DNA from: Strix aluco
Lineage: Eukaryota; Chordata; Aves; Strigiformes; Strigidae
Length of the DNA: 64,000 bases
Direction: 5' to 3'
NCBI RefSeq assembly: GCF_031877795.1
Contig: NC_133948.1
Coordinates: 15,020,948-15,084,947, forward strand
Shown here: positions 32,401 to 44,987 of the stretch, in pieces
Layout: every line of letters starts with the position of its first letter
Numbering within the stretch: the stretch's first letter is position 1
Notes under the pieces: model-generated
Database searches by the model: none
Told to the model about the DNA's origin: nothing
What the model saw: only the letters and a program-made list of their open reading frames with translations
Made by a program: the position numbers and the translations under genes

Positions 32401-35400
32401 AGGGGCTCGCAGAGATACTCCGTTATCTTGTCCACGCGGATGCAGCCCATGGTCCGCACAGCCAGAGCCCGGATCAGAGGGTTTGGGTCCTCACAGTCCT
32501 GCGAGGATGACAGGGGGAGGTTAGATAGCCTGGGCCACTGCCCCTCGAATCACAGGCATCAGCTGTGGCTTCAGGACCCTTATTCTTGTTTGGGTACCTG
32601 AAGTCTAGAGGTTTTAACACTCAGTTCTCAAGAACAAGACACCCACGAGAGAGGTTTGATCTCTTGTTCTGCAATCTGACACCCACAGAGTTTTAACACC
32701 CTCAGTTCTCGCTCCAAACACACCTCCAGGAATCTGATGTCTTCATCACTTACACCACGTACCTGAAGTCAGCTGCCACCCTGCAGAACGGCCCCCTGAC
32801 CTGGGAAACGCATCTATCAGGTTTATTGCGTGGGTTTTTTTTTCTTCCTAAAAAGCCAAAATTCCCTCTAAGGCCCACCAAGCCTCTTCACAAAGTGATG
32901 TGGCAATATGTTGGCTCTTAAGAAACATGCTCTTCAGTTCCCAACTCTAACTGGAAGATCACGAGGGCCTTCTCAGCTGCAGAGACTTCAGCACGTAAGC
33001 TCACATGACAGCAGTTTGATCACAGGAGCTGCCCACAACCAAAGCTCCACTGACAGAGCAAGTGGCACAGTACAGCTGCCAAAAAATTTTTTTTCTTCTG
33101 CATTACTGGACAAATTTGCTTAGTTATGTAGATCTAGGGGAGCCCCTGCTCCTGAAGACAGAGGTTTTGGAAACCTGCCCACGTTCCCTTCTTTGGAGCG
33201 GGGTACACAGCAGCTTAGCGTGGTGGCCTTGCAGGAAAGCGGGGATGCACGTGGAGGGCTGAACTGACCCGCTGCAGCGTGCGGCTCTCGGGCATGCAAG
33301 CCTCTCCTCTCACCTTCACGAAGGTGTTGACGGCCATGATGGCCATATCTGGCTGGCTCTTGGCGTAGTTCATCAGGTAGAGGTAGACCAGCTTCTTCAG
33401 CTCCAGGTTGTCTGTCTGCATGCAGTTCACCACGTCCGGGAAGAGAGCGCTGCAACACAAAGCACCTCTGTGAAGGCAGGATACGGCCACACTGCTGAGT
33501 CTGGGGAAGGAGATGCCTCCGGGACTCCACGCTTCCCCAGGTGCGTGGCCATCCCCTTCCCATAGCTCAACCCACTCCCAAAGCCACAACTCTCCCAGGA
33601 CCTGAGTCCACCCTGCAGCAGATGTGGCTAAATCACCGATCCCCGGCGGGTTTTCTTTATGGATCTGTATTAAGAGCAGCCCAAAACAGCCCCTCATGGG
33701 CTGAAATTGAGCTCTCCCACATGGCTCTGCTGTATCCCAGCTCCAGTGCGTGTCCACTGCCCCGGCAGAAGGTGCAACATCACCCAGCCGTCACGGGACA
33801 GTGCGAAAGCCTCCGGCACCTGTGAGAGGACGTGGGAGACGAGCCGTTTCCCCCATCGCCTCTACACAATCCCTCCCACACAGCCCTACCAAAGCCATCC
33901 TCTGCTTTTGCAGACGTTAAACCTGTCCTGCTGCAAACCGCTGAGTGCTCACCCCACGTCCTACACGACAAACATCACGCTAGAGACGTAAACACCCAGG
34001 ACTGGGTGTACAGAACAGCCCCGCTCCCCCGGGTGAGCCCTGCAGCACAACGATGCTCTGCTAGGACGGAGCAGAGTGCCAAGCTGCCTGCATGGAGCTG
34101 GGGGCTTCCCCTTCCCAAACGCCCTAGAGCTGCGGGATGCCAGAGATGCTGTTTAACCACAGATAATAAAACCAGACCAATTAGACTATTAAACCACCTT
34201 AGGAGAGGCAATCAAGATCAAAGGGCTAATGTGGGAGTTATCCCTTGGCTCCTGGAAGCTTCTCCGCCACCACAAACCCAGCCATCGCTTACAGGATCAA
34301 GCCCAGGGCCCCGAGCCCGGGGTACTGCACTTTGCTAGTTCTCTCACAGAGCTCCTGCTGCTGGCAGAGCGGCCACCCACCTCAGCTGCTCTCACCCCAG
34401 GCAAAACCAGGCTCTCCTGGCACCTCCCAAGGAGGGGAGAACTTAATAAACAGCCTAAAATACACACACACACCCCCCAAGAAAAAAAAAGCTGCCATAG
34501 CCAATATTCCCTTTCCAATCGATGTAGCTTTGACCAGCCTCAGGCATGTCCCTGCCACGTCCAGGGTCATCTTCTCCACGGTGGCCCCAAGACAGAGCAT
34601 TACCTGCTGCTGCGAGTGCTCTGGGAGCCAGGGACATGCCAGTTTACCAAACACACAGCCTAGACCACAGCTTTTCTCCATCTACTCTCAAATACAACCA
34701 TGAAAAGCAAAACGCTGATGTTTGCAATGCCAAGGGTGTGCGGAGACAGGTCTGTGTGGGGAGGAGGGGACGCAAGGGCCACGTGCTGCTCGGTCACGCA
34801 GATAAAGGAGAAGAGGGAAAACAGCTGCCCGACCTTTTGGACTGGAGTGGCTGCAAAAGGCTTATCAGCACTGACCCTCTGCCATAACGGCTCAGAGGGG
34901 GTTTCTGCTTGTTTTCAGTAACACTTGAAGGAAGTGGCAATAATCCCAACAAACTTATCTGGCAGCCAGACCAATCCTCTTTTAGCCAGATTACTACCAA
35001 AGCCAGGCAAGCCCCCACCTGCCAGACGGCCACGCTTACACAAACCTTTTTCCTCCCATAGCAGGAGGTATAACTGCAGCCAGGAGCTCGCTCTGTCCTC
35101 CCCCCTGCCCCGAGACAAAAACCCCTCAGAGGCAACAGGGGAAAACGGGAGCCCACGAGCCATCCGGGCACCCTCCCGGCATGGTTTGGCCTGGGCACTC
35201 CCAGCACAGCACCGTCACTCACCTGACATCTTTGCCGACAGTCATGGATGCTATCACCTTCTTGACGGCCTCCTTCTTCTTCTCTTTCTTGTCACTGTTC
35301 AGTTCGGCTTTCAGCTCAAATATCTCCCCTGGAGGAAGGGGAAAAGGGGGAGCTTAGGGGTTAAAGGATGGGGCACCCACCCCTTCACTGGGTGCTGCTC

Positions 35401-36443
35401 CCAGGGGAGGGCGAGCACCGCTCCCACCTGCTGTGTGATGGGGCTCCTTTGCCACCCCAGGTGCTTCGAGGTGCCAGGAGCTGGAAAGGGGGATTTAACT
35501 TCCCAAATGTCTCACTAAGGGCCAGGGCAGCTCTGGGGGCTCAGCTCTTTTCCGTGGAAATGGAGATGAGCATGCTAGTGCACCCCTGCAGCTCCTCCAG
35601 CCCCACAAGAGCCCCAGAGGGCTTTAAGGACCAGAGACACCACCCGAGTGACGAGCACCCCACATCCCTAGCACAGGACACAGGGTTTACTGGGTGGGTA
35701 TCTTTGGCTGTGGGGCTGTTATCACAGCACACAGTGGAGCCCCAGCCTCGCACAGGGCTGTTGGGAGGCCCTCCCCGACCTGGGGATCCCACTGCAGGCA
35801 CCCACAGCAGCGAACGCAGATGGGTTTTGGGAAATGCTCAAGCCCACGCAAGGGATGGAGGCTCCCAAATCCCTCTCTGCACATGGCAGCAATCCCCCAG
35901 CCCAGCACCTTGCTGGGGGCGACCAGTCGGCTCTGGGCCCAGCCTAAGGGCATCGGCTCCCACCCTGAGCTCTTTATTCACTCCTGAGCAAGCAGATTGA
36001 AGAGGAAGATGCCACATGGCTTTCCTCCACATTAATTCCTTTGGCCTGGAAAGTGCTTAAGTCAAACTGCCCCCCAAGCACTTCTGTCCCAGCCCAAGGG
36101 AGCTCAGGGAGGGACCACTCCTGAGCTGCTAAAGCAGATAACCCTGCTGCCAACAGCCTTGTCTGGCTTCAGGAGCTGACGAGGTGCTCTGACCCCACAG
36201 CAGCCCAGGAGCCACCCCGGCTGCGTCGGGGCGAGGAGCAGGGTGTCAGCCACAGCGTCCCACATGGGCTCAGGGCATTCCCATGAGAGCCAGCACCTCC
36301 GTCAGCCTCCCACTGCAGGGACAGCCCTCCCTGTCTGGCTTGGAGGTGTGAGAAAAGCCTGATTATTTTGGGAAAAACTGTGCAACCCTCCCGCTCCCTC
36401 TCCTACCTTTCTTCGTGGTGGTGAAGTACTTTGAGTCCGTCAT
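17456..36443 (-). CDS. AP1B1: AP1B1, AP-1 complex beta-1 adaptin
   Basis: Large beta subunit of the clathrin adaptor AP-1, sorting cargo at the trans-Golgi and endosomes. Coding exons in transcript order: 36443-36407, 35328-35223, 33449-33314, 32498-32253, 31451-31261, 30675-30454, 29116-28996, 28775-28680, 27238-27123, 26290-26125, 25337-25239, 24851-24592, 24172-23971, 22723-22694, 22584-22438, 21922-21777, 21217-21088, 20498-20414, 19901-19815, 19087-18933, 17530-17456. They join to 950 codons plus TAA; human is 949. The N-terminal HEAT-type adaptin trunk ([19 protein letters not shown] onward) spans about 1-580. The hinge carries a clathrin box LLNLD (632-636). The ear domain (about 716-950) ends YETILKN. 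The paralogue AP2B1 differs at both termini. All introns read as GT-AG. Apart from the snoRNA (21551-21648) and a CR1 (27272), I recognise nothing in the introns. Confidence 0.97.
21551..21648 (-). ncRNA. SNORD125: SNORD125, box C/D snoRNA in AP1B1 intron
   Basis: Complete box C/D architecture on the sense strand of AP1B1, inside the intron 21218-21776. Reading 5' to 3' on minus: 11-bp stem strand (21648-21638), C box ATGATGA (21635-21629), D' box CTGA (21617-21614), C' box GTGATGA (21602-21596), D box CTGA (21566-21563), and the perfectly complementary stem strand (21561-21551). The sequence just upstream of box D, CCTCTAAGAAGTTG, is a 14-nt perfect complement of the 18S rRNA segment CAACTTCTTAGAGG. 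By the D+5 rule the paired target is the C of CAACTT, which I recall as human 18S Cm1440, the SNORD125 target. Human SNORD125 is also hosted by AP1B1, so host gene, target and structure agree. Expected to be processed from the debranched intron and to act in the nucleolus with fibrillarin. Confidence 0.93.
22694..22723 (-). CDS. AP1B1: AP1B1 30-nt hinge exon (probable cassette)
   Basis: Flanked by a good acceptor (TTGCAG) and donor (GTGAGT), phase 0 at both ends, encoding the ten residues [10 protein letters not shown] (667-676) in the hinge just after GGGLDSL. The usual human AP1B1 has a different short segment here, while AP2B1 has a similar SD-L-GG-SPA stretch. Being small, symmetric and in a disordered hinge, it can be skipped without frame change. 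It is counted once in the 950-residue total given for AP1B1. Confidence 0.8.
27272..27665 (-). repeat. CR1 LINE fragment in AP1B1 intron
   Basis: Same CR1 type as at 4931 but longer, extending through the block CTGTGAGAAGAGACCAGCGCC and the following GAGGTCTCCCCTCAGCC part before homology fades near 27665. The terminal repeat begins only 33 bases upstream (transcript sense) of the AP1B1 exon that starts at 27238. It is in the same orientation as AP1B1. Confidence 0.92.
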
Positions 36444-36469
36444 GGTGGTCTCCAGCTAGCAGCACGTCC

Positions 36470-39400
36470 CTGGGAGGAGAGGCAGACCAGAGAGCTTAAG
36501 AGTTGATAATTTCCTTGCTGGGGTCACTACAGGGAGCTCCAGGAAGGAAAAGCCGGGGGAGGGAAAAAGCTCGGGATCTCATGGGAAGAGTCACAAGGAG
36601 ATGAAGCGCCCAGAGAAGCCCTTGGCTCCTGTGCTGCCAGAGGAGCCCGTTCCCCTGGGGAGGGTGAGCGCCTCGCAGCCACGCCGGCGCACCACGGGCT
36701 CTGCCGGTGAGTGGGGAATCAGCTGGTTTGCTAACGAGGATGTGGAGGAGGAGGAGGAGGAAAGCAGTCGCTGAACACGCCAGCATTCACCCCTGCTCAG
36801 GCTCCAGCCCTGACTTGCTTCCCTTACCAGCAGCAGCAGCCACTTTGCTCGCCCCATCCCACGCAGAGCTGGGCAGCCCTCATCCCCACCGCACAGGCTC
36901 AGCAAATGTCCCCTGGGTTTGTGTCTCCTCACCCGAGAAACACTTTTCTAGGGAAAATTCACCCCCAGCCCTCCCTCACACCTACGCAGGGAACAGCTCT
37001 AGGGTGGGAAGAGGAATTGAGCAAAACCTGAGGCTCAGACCAACACTGGAACAAGGGGACAGGGTAGCCAAGGGGAGCACGGATCTGCCAGCGCCTGACC
37101 AAACACGCCAGCAAGATCAAAAGCAGCCTCTTCCAGAAACCATTCCTTCCCCAGCAGTGTTGCTTTAAATTCAACGGGTTTCCACCCAGCACTTGGGGCT
37201 ATATTATATAATTCAGGCAGTTTAGGGCAGATTTACAGCTTGGCAGGCTGAGGAAGCCCAATGTGCAGGCAGCAGACTTCTTAAAGGTCAGCAGGGATTT
37301 GTCTTTTATGGCTGTTTCACCCATCTTTCCTTCAACAGCAAAGAAACCAGAGGAGTGTCCTTGAAACCCCGCAGTGGCCTTGCTGTTTTGGAGGGGCAGG
37401 AGCATGGAAAGCAAAGCCAAGTGAAGGAAAAAAAAAAAAAAAAGAGAGCTTGCAAACAGTTTTAAAATGTAAATGAGCATCTTGAAAGCCAAATGCAGCA
37501 ATCCCCTGCGAGCACATGAGATGCGGCCAGAGGAATTGTGTCCTCTGTTCCCTGTCCAAGCTGGATAGGGATCCCCAACAGGGATAAAAAGAAAATCTGG
37601 GGGCCAAGCCCGCTGGGCAGAGCACACAGCCAGAGCCAGCTGGGCAGGCAGTAAGACAGAAAGAGTTTACATCAGTTTGGGGCTCGCTTGGGGTATTGGC
37701 AGCGCAGTCCCGATGCTGCTACAGAAGGGGCAAGTCTGCCACCGTGCTAGTCCAGCCCAGGCGAGGCTGTCCTGTGAGCAAAACGCTTCCCAGGCGGCCT
37801 CATGCAAGACAACACTCCTCCCTGCTTCAGTTACCTGGGGTTTATTCAGAGCCTTTTTTCCCCCCCTAGGTCGATGGCTCTCCAGCGAACAGCGGGAGCT
37901 CCCAGGCAGCGCCGCAGCACTTCTCTGCGCCTGACTGCAGATCCCGTCCTGCAAGAGAGGGAGGAAGGAGGATTTACTGCAGTCCCTCCGATTTCACCAG
38001 CCTGGCTCGCAGTCAGCCCTGCTCTGCAGAAGTGCCTGGAAAGCAAACTTGAAGCCTACCAGGGAATTTCTGCAGCCGGCTCAGAGACATGAATCACGCC
38101 GGCTGCTTTCCTGCAGCTTCCCAGAGCCCGCGGGTACCGCAGCGTGTCTTTTAGCCGTCCAAACCCCACTGATTTCAGAGACAGAGACGACCACCCATCT
38201 CCCCCACTCCTTTAAGCCCTGCAGTGCTGACAGCAGCCTCCAAAAAACAAACTGCTGCCTCCTCCTCCAGCCTGAGCTCAAGAATGAAGGCGCACCCCTC
38301 GCTCCCCACACCAACACCTCAACCTCCCCAGCAGCAAGACCAGACTTGAAACAACCCAGCACCTCAAGCAGGGTGACGAGAGGCTGAGCAAGGTCCAAAC
38401 ACCCACCAAGACTGGGTGCTCCGCGCCCTGCATCGTGTGCGTCCCCCCAGGCTAACCAAGGGCGACGAGGCAGGGCTGCCTGCCAGCCCAGGGACGCAAC
38501 CGCCGCTGGCACAGCCCTGCTGAAGGTGAATTCCCCCGAGCTCAGCCCTTGGGCAGGGTCCAACACTGCTGCCTGGCTCCAGTTTTAAGCAGGGCAAAGG
38601 AAACGGTTCAGGAACTGCAGAGCAGCTCTTGCATTGCCCCATCTTTTTCCATGCACGGTTTTGTCCAGCTTGAACTGGACAAATGGACAGATGGGGCAGG
38701 GTCCCCTCTCCTGGCCTAGAGCCTGACAGTAAATAAGCCAGACTTCTGGCACACAGGAGCGGGGCGGGGGTGTCAGATCCAGAGCCAACAGCCTTGATCA
38801 TCTCATCTGGACAGATCTGATCGTTTAGAGTCATTGCAGCAAGTTGCAAATACTCTGCCCTTGCTAAACACCCTGCACCCTGTGAGCAAAAACGGGCAGT
38901 AGGAGCTCATCTGCAGGCAGGGAGATGGCCACAATCAGGCAGAGCCAGGAGCCGAGCACAGGCGTTTGCTCCCCCGGCTCCAGCAATTCCCACCAAGCTC
39001 CTTTCCAGGTTTCCAGGCTGGGAAAAATGTCCCAGCACTCGCTGATTTCCCAGCGAGGGGCTGAGCGGAAGCAGCAGGTCGCGACAGCTGGAAGCAGCAC
39101 CAGCACTCAGAAAAAGCAGGATGCAAGATCTGCAGCAACAAAACAAGGAAGACAAAAAGCCCCTGACCTTGTGGCAGCTCAAATTTGACCCTATCTTCTT
39201 GCCAAACTTATTTTAAACCCATCTTGCAAACTGGATTCAAGGAGTTGAAAGCGTTTGTAAGGATCTGGTAGCAAAACAGCAGCTGGGTGTTGGAGGGGAG
39301 CACCCAGAGCTCACCCACACCTAGTTGGGCTCCTTGGGTCTGTTTTGAGGACAAGGCTTTGGAGTGGCACAAACCCGCACCCCCCCGGGACCCTGGACCC

Positions 39401-42400
39401 ACCATCCCAGGGCACGAGGGCTCCCACACCACCCGAGCCTTGCCCTGCTACAAAGCCCTCTGCTCTCGGGTGGTCCCTGCAGCCAACGGCTGGCGGGAGG
39501 CGTCCTCTCCCAAGCCCCTACTAATGGTGAAACCAGAACACGTGCCATCAGCAATCCCTCCCGGATCTCCCACCTTGCAGGTTCTGCCGGCCAGGCTCAG
39601 TGGAGATGGAGACGTGGGGAGCTCAGCACCGCTCAGGCCCCCATTCCAGCTTCTGGGAGGAAAGGGGCTCTCCAAAGCCTTTTATCCCAATCTTATTCAA
39701 CCAGGATGACTAAATTCAAGAACTCCAGAAGACCCAGAGCAATGCTGCTCTCCCGAGACCCCCAGCATGACTGGCCACACCGCTCTACCTCCCACGTTCC
39801 CCCTCCACCTGCCTCAGGCTGGAAAACATTGTCCACATTCAGGCAACACACAGCAGAAGGGTCCTGCCAGGCGCTGCTACAGACACCTCCCTTGATGGAC
39901 GCAGCTTTAACCAGGTTATTTTGCTCCTGCGATGAAGCACCAAGGAGCCCGTGGCCCAGCTGGAAGAAGCACCATGGTTTGGAGCATCTGATTTTCTGCT
40001 GCTCATGAAAAGCCCCGAGGCTGAAGGGGAACGCGGCGCTCCGGCAGCTGAGCGCAGGACAGCGTGCTCCTCCCAGGACCAGCATTTCAGAGCTGCTGGG
40101 TGACGCACCCGTACGGGCACAGCACGGTGCAAGCCCCCTGCTCGATCTCAGGCCCTCGGGTTGGGAATGCAGCAGAGCTCAGCCGTCCCCTTTCTCCCTG
40201 CTGCCATGCCAGCGGGCTCCTAAATTCAGCTGTCCTGGGTGAATAAGATGCTCCTAAACCTGAGACACAGTAACAAAGGTGTCACGGTGCTTCTCGCCAA
40301 GGCAGGTGCCACCAGTGGGTTCCCAGGGACTACACCAATGCTGAATAAGCACTGGTGCCACTTGTTTCCTCTTATAGAGGCTGGAAGAAGAAAACTTGTC
40401 AGCAACCCCCAGCTGCTTTTACTGCCCTGTTTTAGGCCAATTTCTCCACCCTTGAAGGCTGAGATGCTGCTGATGGGAGTCTTTCAGCTTCTAGCAATAG
40501 AGATCTGCTGTCTGGGAAGGGATGTGGGGAAAGTGCTGCTGTTACTGCTCTTCCAGAGGAATGAGCCACCTAAGCACCACATGAGCATTTAAACTGTGCC
40601 CAGGACACTTCAGGTCCCTGGGTATTACAGCGAGACAGCTCACAGTAGCTCTGCTGATCTTTCTACAGACTCCGAGACAGCCCAGAGCAGGAGATTACTG
40701 GCTGACAGTAAGTTCTGATCTACCCAGCCTGACGTGTGTCTTCAGGAGGGTCTGACAAGGCAGGTGGGAAGGGAGAAAGGAAGCAAACACATGTCCCCTG
40801 CATCTGCTCCAGCCCCACACAAACACACGTCCCCTGCACATCAGGGGGTATACACTGGCACCTAAAGTGGAGGGAGAGGCAAATAGGAGCAGGAACTCAA
40901 AGGGCAAGCTTCTAGGAAACAACTCACCTAGAAAACAGAGGGTCAGCTGAAGGTTAGTAGGGAAAGAAAACTCCTACGAGCAAGCAGCACACCCTCTCAC
41001 AGCTGCAAATAAAACACTTGAGGTGGATCAGTAAAACCCAGCAAGCTGGCACAATTAAAGAAAATGAAGGCAGACTAAAAAAGCCCTAAACGTCGAGATG
41101 GGTAACTGAAGCTGTGGGGACTTCACACAACTATTCTCTGTTGCTATGAAGCAACTTCAAGGCAATGCAAAAGGCCGGGCAGGCATGAAGTGGTGACAGC
41201 TCCCCACACCTCTGAGCAGCTGCACATCCCCAGCCTCGGCAAATAAACCCCCCAGACCAGGCACAGACACCTGTGGGGAAGATAAGATCCCAAGCATTGA
41301 AGAGGAGAACAAGCAGCTGAGGACACAAGAGCCAGCAGCTAAAGAGCCTGGTGCTGAATCAAATTATTTTTTTCCTCCTCATTCACAGCAGTGAAGTTAC
41401 ATGGTGTATCTCATCCTGCAGACGGTGTGCAGCCATGGGCACAGCTCCCATCCCTGTGCTCAACCCCACACTTCTCCCCACAGGTGTTGTGCCAGCTCAC
41501 ACCAGCCCCATACATGTTCCCTAGGAAGATTATTTTTCCTAAGGACTGGCCTAACTTGATCCAGTCTTAGCTCACACCCAGCCCTGCAGCAAGGCAGGCC
41601 TGTGAGCCTGCTGTTGCATCCTGCGCTCAGTTCAAACCTTCACATGTCCCTGAAGGGACCAGGACTGTTCCCTCCACCAGCCAGGCTGTGCTCGGCCATG
41701 AAACAACCCACCTGCACTGCCACAGCACGGAACCAGCACCGTGCCACCGAACCTCGAGGGCTGGCAAGACCCTGCAGCTCCCACCGAAGGTGTAAATATA
41801 ATCCCCCTCAAAGGAACTGCCCAAAGCCAGCGAGTGCCACAAATTCTCCTGCACCTTCTGGAATAGGAGCCACCAATTAACAGCAGCGACAAGCACAGAC
41901 AATGCTCTGTGAACCCAGCGGCCGGCAGCCAGCACGTCCTCTCACAAACCTGTTGCTGACCAACCCGTATGCTTTCCAAGAGGGTCTGTCTCCCATCACC
42001 CAATGGGTTAAGGTGCCCCCTTTTAAATAACTCACAGGTAAAAGCCTTGCCAAGCTCACTGCGGCGTTAGGAAGGTGCCCAAAATCGTGGCACATCAATT
42101 CAATTGCTGAGCTGCCGCTTGAGTGATGCGAAACTCCAAAGTACCAACATCTGGCCCTTAATTAACCCAGATGGCAGAAGGGCCACGAGAGCGGCTGTAC
42201 GCAGTAAAACCGAGTCACAAGTCATACATCCCATCAACCGATAACTGGGGAATAAAACCCCCAAACACACAAAGGAAAATCCCGAGGTGTCCCCCACACT
42301 ACACATTGCTGGGCAAAGCAGGACGCAGGGATCCCAACACCTCAGAGCCCAAAGCATCGTGCTCTGGAGAGCCGGGGCAATTTTAAGCAGCACAAGCCCT

Positions 42401-43638
42401 ATTCCAGCGGTGCCCCTCCCGAAACGCCAGCCCAGCACCCTTAGAGACGCTGAGGACCTTGTTCTGGAGGTGTCGGGACACAGCCTCCGCCCCACCGACA
42501 GCTTCCCGTGCCAGTGCAGAAGCTCTCCTCCCAGGAAAGCTGGGCTCCGCAGGGCTGCGAGGCCGGACACCTCCTGCCACGGAGATCCCAGCCAGGATCT
42601 GAGGAAGGACCAACACCTCCAGAAAGCCCCTCAGGATCCCAAAGTGTCAAGTCCGTTCAGTCCAGCAGCCTGAGCCACGCGGGAAGCAGCTCGCAGCTCC
42701 CACAGCCTGGCTGGGAGCAGCAAACCAGATGGAACCAACTGCTTCTCTCAAGCACCCATTTAATATCGCACGGCCCGAGCCAGAGCGACGGCAAAACCCC
42801 GCGTGAGCCCCCACTGCTGCTCGGGGATGGCCTCCCTGACAAGTTTGAGAACTCTGGCAAACTCCGTACGATACCAAGCACCTGGAAAGAAGAAGGAGAG
42901 CAACTATAATCTACCTCCTTTAGGCACAAGCTGTTTCACAAGCTCCCTTTTATCAAATTTGGGTTTTTCTTCCCTAAAACCTCCCCAGAGGAGGCAGCCA
43001 GCACAGGATATCAGACCGGGAGTCTCCCTGTCCGATCCATCCCCTTTCCCAGCTTGTTCCGTGTCTCAGCACAGCCCGGTACCGACTGCTTCCCACAGAC
43101 CCACACGGTGCCTTGCCGTGCTCCAGCCACGGCGCCACCTGCACGGAGGCCGTGCCCCCGCCGTCCTGAGAAGCGAGCACCGCCGGCAGCCACGGCTTTC
43201 AGCTCCCAAAGCCGCCGCAGGCAGGGAAACCCACGCTCCCACCGGCGAGGACACGGCCCCCGGGGCGCACACCGCCGGCGGAGGGGAGCAGACCCCGGGG
43301 CTGAGCCCGCGCACCCCCCCCGGGCGGATCCGGAGGGGCCGCGACACGGAGCTACAGGAGGGCACAGGGGGAAGGCGCAGCCGCAGCACCCACCCAGGCT
43401 GGGCCCGCGGCAGGAGACCAGAGCCAGGCTCCTGTGTGCTGCCGCGCCCGGGCAGACCGGAACGGGGACAGCGGCCTGGGGCAGGACGGGCCTGGGCCCA
43501 GGGGAACGGCCGGGAGCGAAACCCATGGAGGGGGAGCCAGCCCGGAGCCGCAGCCCGCCAGCAGCCCCCGTCACACGGCAGGACGCTGCAGCGGCGCTCC
43601 CCGGAACCAACCCCGGCCCGGCCCGGCCCGGCCCGTAC
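36470..43638 (-). other. AP1B1: AP1B1 intron 1 (7.2 kb); nothing further recognised
   Basis: Runs from the donor GTACGG after non-coding exon 1 (43638) to the acceptor CCTCCCAG (36470-36471) of the exon bearing the start codon (36469-36407). I saw no coding exon, RNA gene or clear transposon inside; there is a run of about 16 A near 37428-37443. First introns of this size commonly hold enhancers, but I cannot point to one. Confidence 0.6.
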
Positions 43639-43720
43639 CTGCTGCCGCCGCCGCCCGCTGCCACCGGCCCAGCGGAAGTGAGCACCGAGCGGGGGAGCAC
43701 TTCCGGGGCGGGGCTACGGC
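43639..43720 (-). promoter_or_regulatory. AP1B1: AP1B1 promoter and non-coding exon 1
   Basis: On the minus strand a GC box (CCCCGCCCC, around 43705-43714) abuts an ETS-type CCGGAAGTG (about 43698-43706). A second CACTTCCGC lies about 25 bases further on, and the exon then ends CAGCAG with donor GTACGG at 43638. There is no TATA box. This TATA-less, Sp1/ETS, CpG-island arrangement suits a housekeeping gene. The exact start of exon 1 is inferred to be close to the ETS sites. Confidence 0.7.
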
Positions 43721-44117
43721 GGGTGGGTGGGAAAAGGGGCGGGGACACGGTGAGGGGCGAGGCTGGGCCGGGGACCGGGAGCACGGGGCCAGGGGCCAGC
43801 AGAGCGGAGGGGACGTGACGGGGCGCGGTGACAGGGTCACGCCGAGGGTGCTCGGGCCCGCTCCTCCCTGCCGCGCGCCCCGCCGCGCAGAGAGAATCCC
43901 CGGCCGCTCCTGGACCCGCTCCCGGGGCTGTTTTAGGGACGAGGGGGGTGGTGAGACCCCGCTGCCCGCGGGGGGACGGTGGGTGCGGGGGACAGCGGCG
44001 GCACCGCGGGAGGGGTACGGGGGTGCGCTCCCCTCCCAGCATGCCCCGGGGCGCACCGGGGGTCTGCCCGTCACCCCTCCGAGCTACCGGGACCGCCGGA
44101 GCGCTGCGGGAGCGCTG

Positions 44118-44280
44118 ATTGGCTGCACTCCATGTACCCGGCTGCTGATTGGTTGAGTTCAGCTCACCCACGGGTTGGCTGGGCGGGAGGTTCCCGCTGA
44201 CTGGCTGAGGTCTGTGAGCGCTGATTGGCCAGCTGGCCTGTACGTGCTGCCTGGCCAGGCTGTCCACAAGCGCTGATTGG
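44118..44280. promoter_or_regulatory. Cluster of inverted CCAAT boxes between AP1B1 and NEFH
   Basis: Four perfect ATTGG pentamers at 44118-44122, 44148-44152, 44224-44228 and 44276-44280, each preceded by GCTG (CTGATTGG). Degenerate versions lie at about 44172-44176 and 44197-44204. CCAAT is the NF-Y site, common in divergent promoters. The shared flanks suggest local duplication of one element. It lies about 0.5 kb from the AP1B1 start and 0.7 kb from the NEFH start. Confidence 0.65.
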
Positions 44281-44936
44281 TCAGACTGCCCCTGCCTGCC
44301 GCTGGCCTGCCCCGCCCCCCGTCACCCCGCGGGGCAGGGTTGGGGGGGCCGAGGCGGGCCGGACCCCCAGCGCCCCCCAGCCGGGATGGCGGACCCGGCC
44401 CTGCCGCCGCCTCCCTGCTGGGCTGCCCCCTGCCCGCTTGGGGCGGAGGGACCTGGGAGACCACCCCCCTCCGGCCAGCGGGACCCCCTGGCCCTGGCCC
44501 CCAAGCAGTGCCCGGAGTCCCCCCATGACGTGGGGGATCGGGGGGCTGAGACCCCCCAGGGTCCCTGCCCTGGCACCCACTCGAGGGAGAGGGGGTGCCG
44601 GTGCGCCCCCCACTCGGCCTCACCCCGGGGCGGGGCCCTGCTCTGCCCTGGGTGGTCCCTTTGCGGGGTCCCGCTCTCTGCCCGAGGGGGCCCCGCTCCC
44701 CTCGGGGGTGCCCCGCTCCCTTCCCGGGGCTCTCACTCTCCATTCTCGGGGCTCCCGCTCCACGCTGGCGGCTCCCGTTATCCATCTGGGGGACCCCCGT
44801 TCCTCAAGACGGGTCCCCGCTCCCCGCCCAGGGCGTGGCCTTGGGGTCCCCCCCCGCGGGCTGCGGCGGCGGCGCGGGGCGGTGCCGGTGCCCATCCCCG
44901 TTGCCGGTGACGGGGCGGAGCGGCCGCCCCGAGCCC

Positions 44937-44942
44937 TATAAA
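44937..44942 (+). promoter_or_regulatory. NEFH: NEFH TATA box
   Basis: TATAAA in the context CCCTATAAAGCGGG, 46 bases before the start codon. With transcription starting about 25-30 bases downstream, the 5' UTR would be only about 20 nt. A GC-rich region with GGGCGGAGC-type boxes lies just upstream. Confidence 0.8.
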
Positions 44943-44987
44943 GCGGGCGGCGGCGGCGGCGGTGCCGCATCGAGGGCGGGGGTCGTC

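Noticed and set aside
44595-44987. In-frame upstream extension of NEFH starting at an ATG at 44595
   Set aside because: A TATA box at 44937 places transcription start after that ATG, and the extension resembles nothing in neurofilaments.
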